Assembly: GCA_910583895.1 (NCBI GenBank)
Contig: CAJTYJ010000001.1
Span: 1 to 64,000, forward strand
Source: an uncultured Lachnospiraceae bacterium
Lineage (GTDB): Bacteria > Bacillota > Clostridia > Lachnospirales > Lachnospiraceae
DNA length: 64,000 nt
Reading direction: 5' to 3'
The notes under the pieces were generated by a model. The model did not search any database, was not told the origin of the DNA, and saw nothing but the letters and a program-made list of their open reading frames with translations. Positions 57,188 to 64,000 of the stretch are shown in pieces. Each line of letters opens with the position of its first letter. Position 1 is the first letter of the stretch. The translations under genes were made by a program, and so were the position numbers.

Positions 57188-58087
57188 ATGAAACAGATGA
57201 AAAATAACATGATGCTGCTTTTGACGGCCCTGATCTGGGGCTGTGCGTTTGTGGCCCAGAGTGTTGGCATGGACTATGTGGGTCCTTTTACGTTTAACTG
57301 TGTGCGCTGCATTCTTGGAAGCATAGTTCTGATTCCGGTGATTTTCCTGATGGACGGGAGGAAGAGAAAAGGCGGTCTGACCGAAGAACAGATGAAAAAG
57401 GACAGGGGGGATACAAGAACGCTTGTAACCGGCGGTGTCTGCTGCGGTGTGATTCTGGCTGCTGCCAGCAGCCTGCAGCAGTTTGGGATTTTGTTTACGA
57501 CTGTGGGAAAAGCAGGCTTTATCACCGCTATGTATATTGTCATCGTACCAGTACTGGGGATCTTTTTCGGCAAAAAAGTAAAGCCTCTGATCCTCCTTTG
57601 TGTGGTGATTGCGGTGGCAGGGCTTTACTTTCTGTGTATGACCGAAAAACTGTCCCTTGGCATGGGGGATCTGCTGGTGCTTCTTTGTGCGGCTGTTTTT
57701 TCCGTACATATCCTGGTGATTGACCACTTCTCTCCTCTGGTGGACGGGGTCCGCATGTCGGCGATTCAGTTTCTGACAGCCGGGATTGTCTGCGCCGTGC
57801 CCATGCTTTTGTGGGAACGGCCGGTCATGGGAGAAGTTGTGACCGCCTGGATGCCGCTTCTGTATGCAGGTGTTCTGTCCTGCGGGGTAGCCTATACGCT
57901 GCAGATTCTGGGTCAGAAAAATGCAGAGCCGACCGTAGCATCTTTGATTCTGAGCCTGGAGTCTGTCTTTTCTGTGCTGGCCGGCTGGATACTTCTGGGT
58001 CAGAGCTTAAGCGGCAAAGAGCTGTTTGGCTGTGGTCTGATGTTTGTGGCCATCATTCTGGCACAGCTGCCGGAGAAGAAAAAATAG
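57188..58087 (+). CDS. EamA/DMT-family transporter
   Basis: 299 residues with ten hydrophobic helices in two EamA repeats. The first repeat starts with LLLTALIWGCAFVAQSVGMDYVGPFTFNCVR, and the second holds LLYAGVLSCGVAYTLQILGQKNAEPTVASLILSLESVF, both typical of the drug/metabolite transporter superfamily. Likely an exporter of an amino acid or other metabolite. It is monocistronic and ends four bases from the convergent nfo gene. Confidence 0.92.
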   Translation: MKQMKNNMMLLLTALIWGCAFVAQSVGMDYVGPFTFNCVRCILGSIVLIPVIFLMDGRKRKGGLTEEQMKKDRGDTRTLVTGGVCCGVILAAASSLQQFGILFTTVGKAGFITAMYIVIVPVLGIFFGKKVKPLILLCVVIAVAGLYFLCMTEKLSLGMGDLLVLLCAAVFSVHILVIDHFSPLVDGVRMSAIQFLTAGIVCAVPMLLWERPVMGEVVTAWMPLLYAGVLSCGVAYTLQILGQKNAEPTVASLILSLESVFSVLAGWILLGQSLSGKELFGCGLMFVAIILAQLPEKKK

Positions 58088-58091
58088 CTGC

Positions 58092-58961
58092 TTATGCCGG
58101 AGCATGGGCTCTTAGACGGGCGATTTCTTCTTTGTAGGGTGCACAGGTGTTCTTCTTGTCCCCATCCACAGGGATCCAGGGAGTCTCCAATATCTTGGGA
58201 ACATCGGCAAAATCCGGGTGATGTACGATCCGGTTCAAAGCTTCAAAGCCGATGATTCCTTTTCCGAGATTTTCATGGCGGTCTTTTGCGGCGCCTCTGG
58301 GATTCTTGCTGTCATTGATATGGAAGACGGCGATCTGGTCTTTGCCGAGCAAAGCATCAAATTGCTCGATGACACCATCGAAATCTTCGATGATATCATA
58401 GCCGCTGTCATGGGTATGACAGGTGTCAAAGCAGACCCGAAGCCGGTCCTTTTTGGAGACACCTTCATAGATGGCGGCGAGTTCTTCGAAGGTCCGTCCA
58501 ATCTCGGAGCCTTTTCCCGCCATGGTCTCCAACGCGATCAGGCAGTCGGTGTCATCGGTCAGAACTTCGTTGAGCCCCCGGATGATGGAGGCAGTCCCGG
58601 CTTCTGTTCCCGCTCCCACATGGGCCCCCGGATGGAGGACCAGGATGCGGCTCCCCATGGCACAGGTGCGGACCAGCTCCAGCCTGAGAAAATTCACAGC
58701 AAGCTCATAAGTCTCGGGCTTTACAGAGTTGGCCAGATTGATGATATAGGGGGCATGGACGATAAATTCCTCGATCCCCTTTTCTTTCATCAGCGCCTGC
58801 GCCGCTTCTATATGCAGTTCACTGATTTCTTTGCGCCTGGTATTCTGGGGCGCTCCGGTATAGAGCATAAATGTGTTTGCCTCATAAGAGAGCGCTTCTT
58901 CCACAGAACCTTGCATCATCTTTTTTCCATTCATCCCCACATGGGATCCGATTTTTAACAT
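58092..58961 (-). CDS. nfo: Endonuclease IV (apurinic/apyrimidinic endonuclease)
   Basis: 289 residues. TIM-barrel AP endonuclease with metal ligands in the expected blocks: IGSHVGMNG, FIVHAPYIINLAN, LVLHPGAHVGAG, IALETMAGKG, VCFDTCHTHDSGYD, IAVFHINDSKNPRGAAKDRHENLGKG and ILETPWI. It cuts DNA 5' of abasic sites and removes blocked 3' ends in base excision repair. AAGGAG lies about nine bases before the ATG. It has its own minus-strand promoter at 59010-59038, divergent from the TRIC-type gene. Confidence 0.97.
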   Translation of the reverse strand: MLKIGSHVGMNGKKMMQGSVEEALSYEANTFMLYTGAPQNTRRKEISELHIEAAQALMKEKGIEEFIVHAPYIINLANSVKPETYELAVNFLRLELVRTCAMGSRILVLHPGAHVGAGTEAGTASIIRGLNEVLTDDTDCLIALETMAGKGSEIGRTFEELAAIYEGVSKKDRLRVCFDTCHTHDSGYDIIEDFDGVIEQFDALLGKDQIAVFHINDSKNPRGAAKDRHENLGKGIIGFEALNRIVHHPDFADVPKILETPWIPVDGDKKNTCAPYKEEIARLRAHAPA

Positions 58962-59009
58962 GGTTTTGTTCTCCTTCTCCTGTTTTGTACAGGCTCATAC
59001 TTTCTGCTT

Positions 59010-59038
59010 AGTATAGTAGATTTGCCGTGAAAAGTCAA
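59010..59038 (-). promoter_or_regulatory. nfo promoter
   Basis: On the minus strand TTGACT (59038-59033), 17 bases, TATACT (59015-59010). Confidence 0.75.
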
Positions 59039-59067
59039 AGGGGCCGGTTTTGCCGCTTTGGCACCGC

Positions 59068-59096
59068 TTGACAAACGACGGTATTTTTCCTATACT
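59068..59096 (+). promoter_or_regulatory. Promoter of the TRIC-type/argS/CPBP genes
   Basis: TTGACA (59068-59073), 17 bases, TATACT (59091-59096). The two divergent -35 boxes are 29 bases apart. Confidence 0.75.
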
Positions 59097-59143
59097 GAAT
59101 TAAGTTTTTACTGGCTGTGTCCGTTTTTCGGAAGGGAATTGTT

Positions 59144-59776
59144 ATGAATATACCATTTATCGTGGAAGTTCTGGGGACCATCGCTTTTGCCGTCTCCGGT
59201 GCCATGCTGGCCATTGACCGGAAGATGGATCTCTTTGGCGTTCTTTTTCTGGGACTTGTGACGGCGTCAGGAGGCGGATTTATGCGGGATGTGGTTCTTG
59301 GCATCGTGCCTCCGTCCATGTTCATAAGCCCCATGCTGATCCCCGTGGGACTCATCGCTTCTTTCTATACCTTTCTTGCCATTCACTGGAACCAGCATCT
59401 GATTCCGTATCTGCCGGAAGGGCTGTTTCAGTGGATTCTGAATTTTACGGACGCGGTGGGACTTGGGCTTTTTACGGTGCTGGGCGTCAATGTGGCAATC
59501 GATGCAGGGTATGGTTCCCATCATAAGTTTGTGATTTTTCTTGGCATGCTGACCGGGGTGGGCGGCGGGATGCTGCGGGATATTCTGGCGGGCCTGACGC
59601 CTGCCATTCTCAGAAAGCATATCTACGCCTGCGCTTCGCTTCTGGGGGCAGCCTGCTATGATTATCTGCTTTTGTGCATGCAGAAAGAATATGCCATGTT
59701 TACGGGGGCTTTGATTGTGATGGTGGTGCGCATGCTGGCGTATCACCTGAACTGGAACATGCCAAGAGCGGTGTGA
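59144..59776 (+). CDS. TRIC-family (UPF0126) cation channel-like protein
   Basis: 210 residues from the ATG at 59144, with GGAAGGGA upstream; an ATG at 59117 lacks a ribosome site. Seven hydrophobic helices are arranged as a tandem repeat, each with a glycine-rich break: TASGGGFMRDVVLG in the first half and TGVGGGMLRDILAG in the second. This is the signature of bacterial trimeric intracellular cation channel homologues. Potassium or sodium conduction is known for a few; amino-acid transport was proposed earlier. It precedes argS by 57 bases. Confidence 0.92.
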   Translation: MNIPFIVEVLGTIAFAVSGAMLAIDRKMDLFGVLFLGLVTASGGGFMRDVVLGIVPPSMFISPMLIPVGLIASFYTFLAIHWNQHLIPYLPEGLFQWILNFTDAVGLGLFTVLGVNVAIDAGYGSHHKFVIFLGMLTGVGGGMLRDILAGLTPAILRKHIYACASLLGAACYDYLLLCMQKEYAMFTGALIVMVVRMLAYHLNWNMPRAV

Positions 59777-59833
59777 GAGAGGAATACAATATTATATGGA
59801 AGAAACAGTACGCTAGACAGGAGGATGACAAAG

Positions 59834-61600
59834 TTGAAGAAGATACTGGATTTGATTACAGAGGAGATGGAGAAGGCTTTTGGAAAGGCCGGATACGACG
59901 GAAAATATGGGAGAGTGACGGTGTCCAACCGTCCGGATTTGTGCGAATACCAGTGCAATGGTGCCATGGCGGCGGCAAAGGAGTATCATAAGGCACCGAT
60001 CATGATTGCCAGTGATGTGGTGGAAGCACTGGCGGATACAGAGGTTTTGGCAGAGGCACAGGCGGTCAGCCCCGGCTTTATCAATCTGAAGATCAGCAGC
60101 AGTTTTCTGAGCGGTTATCTGAATGACATGCACAAGGAGGAGCGTCTGGGCTATGAAAAAGTAAAAGAGCCTGAGACAATCATGATTGATTACGGCGGGC
60201 CCAATGTGGCGAAGCCGCTGCATGTGGGACATCTGCGTTCGGCGATCATCGGAGAGAGTGTCAAAAGAATCGCCCGGTTTGCAGGCCACAAGGTGATCGG
60301 AGATGTCCATCTGGGAGACTGGGGTCTGCAGATGGGGCTGATCATTATGGAATTAAAAGAAAGAAAACCAGATCTTCCCTATTTTGATCCGGATTTTCAA
60401 GACGCTTATCCAAAAGAGGCTCCTTTTACCATCGCAGAGTTAGAAGAGATCTATCCGGCGGCCAGTGCAAGATCCAAGGAAGATACCGCGTACAAAGATG
60501 CTGCCATGAAAGCAACCTTTGAGCTGCAGCAGGGGCACAGGGGGTATCAGGCTTTGCTGAAGCATATTCTGAACGTGTCCGTGTCTGATTTGAAGCGCAA
60601 TTATGCCAATCTGAATGTGGACTTTGATCTCTGGAAAGGGGAATCCGATGCCCAGCCCTATATCCCGGATATGGTCCGGAAGATGAAGGACGAGGGTTAT
60701 GCGTATGAAAGCGACGGGGCACTGGTGGTTGACATAAAAGAGGAGACGGACACCAAAGAAGTACCGCCCTGTATGATCCTGAAATCAGACGGTGCATCCT
60801 TGTACACGACGACAGATCTGGCGACCCTGGTGGAGCGGATGAAACTTTATCATCCCCGGAGGATTGTCTACGTGGTGGACAAGCGGCAGGAAATGCATTT
60901 TGTCCAGGTGTTCCGCTGCGCCAAAAAATGCGGCCTGGTGGAGGCGGATACGGACCTTAAGTTCTTAGGATTCGGCACCATGAACGGCAAGGACGGCAAG
61001 GCCTTTAAGACCAGGGAAGGCGGTGTCATGCGTCTGGAATACCTGCTGTCGGATATCAACGAGGAGATGCTGAAGAAGATCCGGGAAAGCCGTCCCATGA
61101 GTGACGAGGAGGCAGGAGAGATCGCGAAAGTGGTCGGGCTGTCTGCGGTAAAATACGGAGATCTGTCCAACCAGGCATCCAAAGACTACATCTTTGACAT
61201 CGAGCGGTTCACCTCTTCGGAGGGGAACACCGGCCCCTACATTCTGTATACCATCGTGCGGATCAAGTCGATTCTCAAAAAGTATGAAGAACAGGCGGGA
61301 GCAGTCTTGGAGGCACCGATTCTGGCAGAGGAAAATGAAAGCGGCAGGGCGCTTATGCGGGAGCTGGCCCGGTTCAATGCGGTCATGGAAAATGCATATG
61401 AAGAACTTGCGCCTCACAAAATATGCGCCTATATTTATGATCTGGCCAACGCATTTAATAAATTTTATCACGAGACCAGCATTTTGGGAACCGAGGACGA
61501 GCATGTGAAAAAGAGCCGGATCCAGCTTCTGGTACTGACCAGAAGGGTTCTTGAGACCTGCATCGGCCTGCTTGGCTTTGAAGCGCCTGAGCGGATGTAG
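59834..61600 (+). CDS. argS: Arginyl-tRNA synthetase
   Basis: 588 residues from a TTG at 59834. The ATG at 59825 directly touches AGGAGG (59819-59824), whereas the TTG has a nine-base spacing and gives the usual start M-KKILDLITEE of this family, so TTG is preferred. Order: N-terminal additional domain (~1-110), class I core with VAKPLHVGHLRSAIIGE (HIGH form HVGH), LGDWGLQMG, YTTTDLATLVERM and FGTMNGKDGKAFKTREGG (no canonical KMSKS, as in many ArgRS), then the DALR anticodon-binding helices ending LGFEAPERM. It charges tRNA-Arg. It probably shares a transcript with the genes on both sides. Confidence 0.96.
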   Translation: MKKILDLITEEMEKAFGKAGYDGKYGRVTVSNRPDLCEYQCNGAMAAAKEYHKAPIMIASDVVEALADTEVLAEAQAVSPGFINLKISSSFLSGYLNDMHKEERLGYEKVKEPETIMIDYGGPNVAKPLHVGHLRSAIIGESVKRIARFAGHKVIGDVHLGDWGLQMGLIIMELKERKPDLPYFDPDFQDAYPKEAPFTIAELEEIYPAASARSKEDTAYKDAAMKATFELQQGHRGYQALLKHILNVSVSDLKRNYANLNVDFDLWKGESDAQPYIPDMVRKMKDEGYAYESDGALVVDIKEETDTKEVPPCMILKSDGASLYTTTDLATLVERMKLYHPRRIVYVVDKRQEMHFVQVFRCAKKCGLVEADTDLKFLGFGTMNGKDGKAFKTREGGVMRLEYLLSDINEEMLKKIRESRPMSDEEAGEIAKVVGLSAVKYGDLSNQASKDYIFDIERFTSSEGNTGPYILYTIVRIKSILKKYEEQAGAVLEAPILAEENESGRALMRELARFNAVMENAYEELAPHKICAYIYDLANAFNKFYHETSILGTEDEHVKKSRIQLLVLTRRVLETCIGLLGFEAPERM

Positions 61601-61613
61601 GAGAGAAAAAAGC

Positions 61614-62459
61614 ATGGATGGCAGAAGAAAAGTGACTTTGGGGGGCCTTTGGAGGAGTTTGTATCCGGTCCTTTTGTACATGCTGATCCAGGTGACCGTC
61701 AGTATCTTCTATGTGGTAGCCGCTGGCGTCGTCTGGACAATCCAGGGGGGAAATCCGTGGAATTTAGCAGATTATCTGCTGGACCATCTGGTGGAAGAGA
61801 CTATTTTGGTGGTCCTGCTGGCAGCGCTGGTCACGATCCCCCTCTACAGCTGGCTGTATTACAAAGACATTCAGAGAAAACGATGGGCTGGCTGGAAAGA
61901 TGAGTGGTTTCCTTTAAGGGAAGGAGACCTCCTTTGGGCTGTGATTGGCACTGCCGCGCTGGCGATGTTTGGCAACGGCCTGATCAATCTGCTGCCTCTG
62001 TCTTCCTGGGCGGGTGAATACGAAGAGACCGCCGAAGCACTGTACAGCGGCAGCATCTGGCTTCAGCTGGCAGCCGTGGGATTTTTCGGGCCGGCAGTGG
62101 AGGAACTCACCATGCGGGGCCTGATGTATCAGCGCTTCCGGTCCATGATGCGTCCGCCGGCAGCGATCTTTTTCAGCGCTGTTGTTTTCGGCCTCTTTCA
62201 CGGCAATCTGGTCCAGGGGCTCTACGCTTTTCTGATCGGCCTGTATCTGGCCTGGCTGATGGAGTGCACCCAGAGAATTCTGGTTCCCATGATCGGACAT
62301 ATGTCCGCAAACCTGCTGGTTGTTCTTCTGCAGGACAGCGGTCTTTTGGAAAAGGTCTACGGCTCCTGGGAAACGTTTGGCGCCATGATGGTCTTTTGCG
62401 GAGTCCTCTCCCTTTTCTCCATTAAGATCCTGAGGGAGTCCGGATTGGAAGGAAGATAG
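61614..62459 (+). CDS. CPBP-family intramembrane metalloprotease
   Basis: 281 residues from the ATG at 61614 with AGGAGAG upstream; the frame extends back to 61551 inside argS. About seven hydrophobic helices. The Abi/CPBP active-site motifs are complete: VEELTMRGLMYQRF (E-E-x3-R), FGLFHGNLVQGLYAF (FxxxH) and PMIGHMSANLL (third H). Members are Rce1-like glutamate intramembrane proteases; in Firmicutes many have roles in bacteriocin immunity or are of unknown function. It lies 13 bases after argS. Confidence 0.92.
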   Translation: MDGRRKVTLGGLWRSLYPVLLYMLIQVTVSIFYVVAAGVVWTIQGGNPWNLADYLLDHLVEETILVVLLAALVTIPLYSWLYYKDIQRKRWAGWKDEWFPLREGDLLWAVIGTAALAMFGNGLINLLPLSSWAGEYEETAEALYSGSIWLQLAAVGFFGPAVEELTMRGLMYQRFRSMMRPPAAIFFSAVVFGLFHGNLVQGLYAFLIGLYLAWLMECTQRILVPMIGHMSANLLVVLLQDSGLLEKVYGSWETFGAMMVFCGVLSLFSIKILRESGLEGR

Positions 62460-62807
62460 ACAGAACGCAAAAGGATATCCGTTTTGTTTTCGGAAAGCAA
62501 AATAAAATATGTCACTTTGACCGTTTACCTGGTACTGCAGGCAGACGGTCTTTCAATCTCCAAAGATGTATTTGCTAAGGCAGGGCTTATAAGCTGTCTT
62601 GACTATTATAATGAGCGTCATGCTTTTTTTCATTTTTCATAAAATGTGTAGACATCCCGGGGGGTGCTTTATAATTAGAATATCCATATTTTGGAAGTGT
62701 TATAAATTCACGGGATGGGGGCTTCAGATGGGTTTGCCTGCTTGTACATCTGGCGTCTGGTCAGGGGTGAATTTATAATAGAAAATTGAGAAAGAGGGAC
62801 AGAAATC
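62460..62807. other. Intergenic region with terminators and structured leader
   Basis: No gene is seen. GACCGT (62519-62524) faces ACGGTC (62545-62550) followed by TTTC, a possible terminator for argS-CPBP. ATGA-GCG-TCAT with a following T-run (around 62610-62630) is another. A weak promoter may be TAGACA (62649-62654) with TATAAT (62670-62675), spacer 15. Confidence 0.5.
62700..62778 (+). repeat. 12-bp perfect inverted repeat enclosing a nested stem upstream of the FnIII gene
   Basis: TTATAAATTCAC (62700-62711) and GTGAATTTATAA (62767-62778) are exact complements, with a CAGATG/CATCTG stem inside. The structure would form a multi-branched 5' leader ending 30 bases before the start codon. 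No known riboswitch consensus was recognised. Confidence 0.7.
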
Positions 62808-64000
62808 ATGAAGAAAGTGAAACTGGTAGTTTATGCGTTCATTTTACTCCTTTTAATGGGCGTGTCGGTTCAGGCGGCGGAGCCGGCGAATACAATAAGA
62901 GTGGAAAAGGCACGGTATGAGAGACCTACAACGTCGACAGGAGATCCGGCGCTTCCCGTTAATATAGAGCTTAGTTGTTATACGATAGATGCGTCACCAT
63001 ATAAAGAATTGGTGTATGGCAGAATTAAATCAGAAGCAGCCTCGGCCAGGTACTGGTTTAAGGGGGACAGATGGAGGAATTCTGATGCTGAGACAACATA
63101 TAATAACTACCAGCCTTACGTGGAAAATCCTGCTCAGTACAGTGCATTTGTATTAAAATTGCGCGGCAGCGACGGGGAAGATTTTACAAGCTCTGGGAAT
63201 AGAGGAGAGTTTTCGGTTTTATCCTTTGAAGTTCCAGGTTTGAAAATGGACTCAAAGGTGATCGCATGTGGATGGAGTAAGCTTGCGCCGAATGAGCGTT
63301 TTTACTTTTATAAAACAAAGATAAAAGAACAGGGAATTCTTGAATTGTCATCGGTCCATACATTTGATTATATCTTTATTGCATTTGGAGATGCACGGGT
63401 TACAGGAAATAACAGCGGTTCATCTTCTGGTTCCGCTTCTGGTGGAAACTCGAATTCCACTTCCAATTCAGGAACTTCTGCTGCTCTTGGGACAGTGAAG
63501 AATCTGACTGCGGCGCAGACAAAATACAATACCATTATACTGAACTGGAGTCCAGTGGCCGGTGCGAAAAACTATGAGATTCTGTATTCGACTACGCCTG
63601 AGAATGCAAACAGTTTTAAAAGGCTGGCTGTCTCAAAGAAGACGTCTTATAAATTCACCAGGGCAAAATGCGGTGTGGAATATACCTTTAAAGTCCGTGC
63701 CTGCGGGAAGTCGGGAAAGACAAAGACATATGGGGCGTATACACAGACATCAGGAAAGACGACGCTTGGGGGTGCTTGTTCCCTTGATGTAAAGAAAACG
63801 ACCTACAACAGTGTGACGCTGAAGTGGAGCAAAGTGGACGGTGCAAAAAGATATCGCATTCTTACGTCGTCGGACGGCCAAAACTGGAAGCTTTTGGCGA
63901 CAAAAGGCGGGACCAGTTACACTTGTAAAGGCCTGCCTACCGGAAAATCAGCTTATTATAAAGTGATTCCGGAGCGGGACTCTTTTGTGGGAAATGAATC
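62808..64000 (+). CDS. Secreted fibronectin type III-repeat protein (5' part, truncated by window)
   Basis: An open frame from the ATG at 62808 (GAGGGAC upstream) runs to the window end, 397 codons so far. Residues 1-23 are a signal peptide (MKKVKLVVYAFILLLL, cleavage after VQA). Residues ~25-200 form a beta-rich domain I do not recognise (ARYWFKGDRW, FIAFGDARV). A Ser/Gly/Asn-rich linker (~204-226) leads to at least two fibronectin III-like repeats, with NTIILNWSPVAGAKNYEI and NSVTLKWSKVDGAKRYRI as the strand B/C signatures. Such proteins are common cell-surface or secreted adhesion or enzyme scaffolds in Lachnospiraceae. The C-terminal domain that would define its role lies outside. Confidence 0.85.
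   Translation, partial: MKKVKLVVYAFILLLLMGVSVQAAEPANTIRVEKARYERPTTSTGDPALPVNIELSCYTIDASPYKELVYGRIKSEAASARYWFKGDRWRNSDAETTYNNYQPYVENPAQYSAFVLKLRGSDGEDFTSSGNRGEFSVLSFEVPGLKMDSKVIACGWSKLAPNERFYFYKTKIKEQGILELSSVHTFDYIFIAFGDARVTGNNSGSSSGSASGGNSNSTSNSGTSAALGTVKNLTAAQTKYNTIILNWSPVAGAKNYEILYSTTPENANSFKRLAVSKKTSYKFTRAKCGVEYTFKVRACGKSGKTKTYGAYTQTSGKTTLGGACSLDVKKTTYNSVTLKWSKVDGAKRYRILTSSDGQNWKLLATKGGTSYTCKGLPTGKSAYYKVIPERDSFVGNE

Noticed and set aside
63562..63792. 76-residue frame within the fibronectin III gene
   Set aside because: Out of frame with the long open gene from 62808, which has a signal peptide and repeat structure.

Overview
The window looks like chromosomal DNA of a Gram-positive gut Clostridium-type bacterium, most likely a Lachnospiraceae member (Blautia/Dorea/Mediterraneibacter-like). 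The basis is inference from gene content: T-box leaders, a SigH-type sigma factor, Mini-RNase III, lipoteichoic-acid-synthase-like and DUF6056/DUF6020-type membrane proteins, a DUF5717/DUF5716-type operon, consensus TTGACA-17-TATAAT promoters and strong AGGAGG ribosome sites. There is no rRNA, CRISPR array, prophage or intact insertion sequence.

Layout. 1-196 is the tail of an ABC-2 permease that is visibly more AT-rich than what follows. 503-2250 (minus) holds two family-2 glycosyltransferases, diverging from a surface-polysaccharide operon at 2456-12662: initiating sugar-phosphate transferase, two GT4-type glycosyltransferases, a heparinase II/III-like protein, a UDP-ManNAc-type dehydrogenase, a fused dehydrogenase/Gfo-Idh-MocA oxidoreductase and a polytopic membrane protein. 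12738-17733 is a second envelope block: SEC-C protein, LtaS-like enzyme, membrane-anchored GDPD-like enzyme and a DUF6020-like membrane protein. 17764-27155 is mostly translation and RNA: a threonine T-box with thrS, tRNA-Met, ispF, a GNAT protein, a cysteine T-box with cysE, a glycosyltransferase and cysS, then mrnC, rlmB, sigH and tRNA-Thr. 27230-29850 returns to envelope work (flippase, CDP-glycerol-type transferase). Next come glnS, a MocR regulator and a 1324-residue secreted protein with a glycosidase-like C-terminus.

37350-40782 contains a small acidic membrane protein, a HAD phosphatase, a PrsA-like lipoprotein and a CobD/HisC-like PLP enzyme. 40878-45822 is a three-gene operon of unknown function (giant helical-repeat protein, Hsp70-like protein, TPR protein). 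45958-48428 is a polar amino-acid ABC importer, followed by purC, purB and a CmpB-family membrane protein. 51928-56271 is a MarR regulator with a heterodimeric ABC exporter, behind twin operators and an unusual repeat-rich leader. The right end carries gph-like, EamA, nfo, TRIC-type, argS and CPBP genes, and the start of a secreted fibronectin-III protein that runs off the window.

Most worth following up: a ~127-bp repeat placed identically just downstream of both T-box terminators; the DUF5717/DUF5716/TPR operon; the repeat-rich MarR leader; and the heparinase plus bi-domain oxidoreductase polysaccharide cluster.
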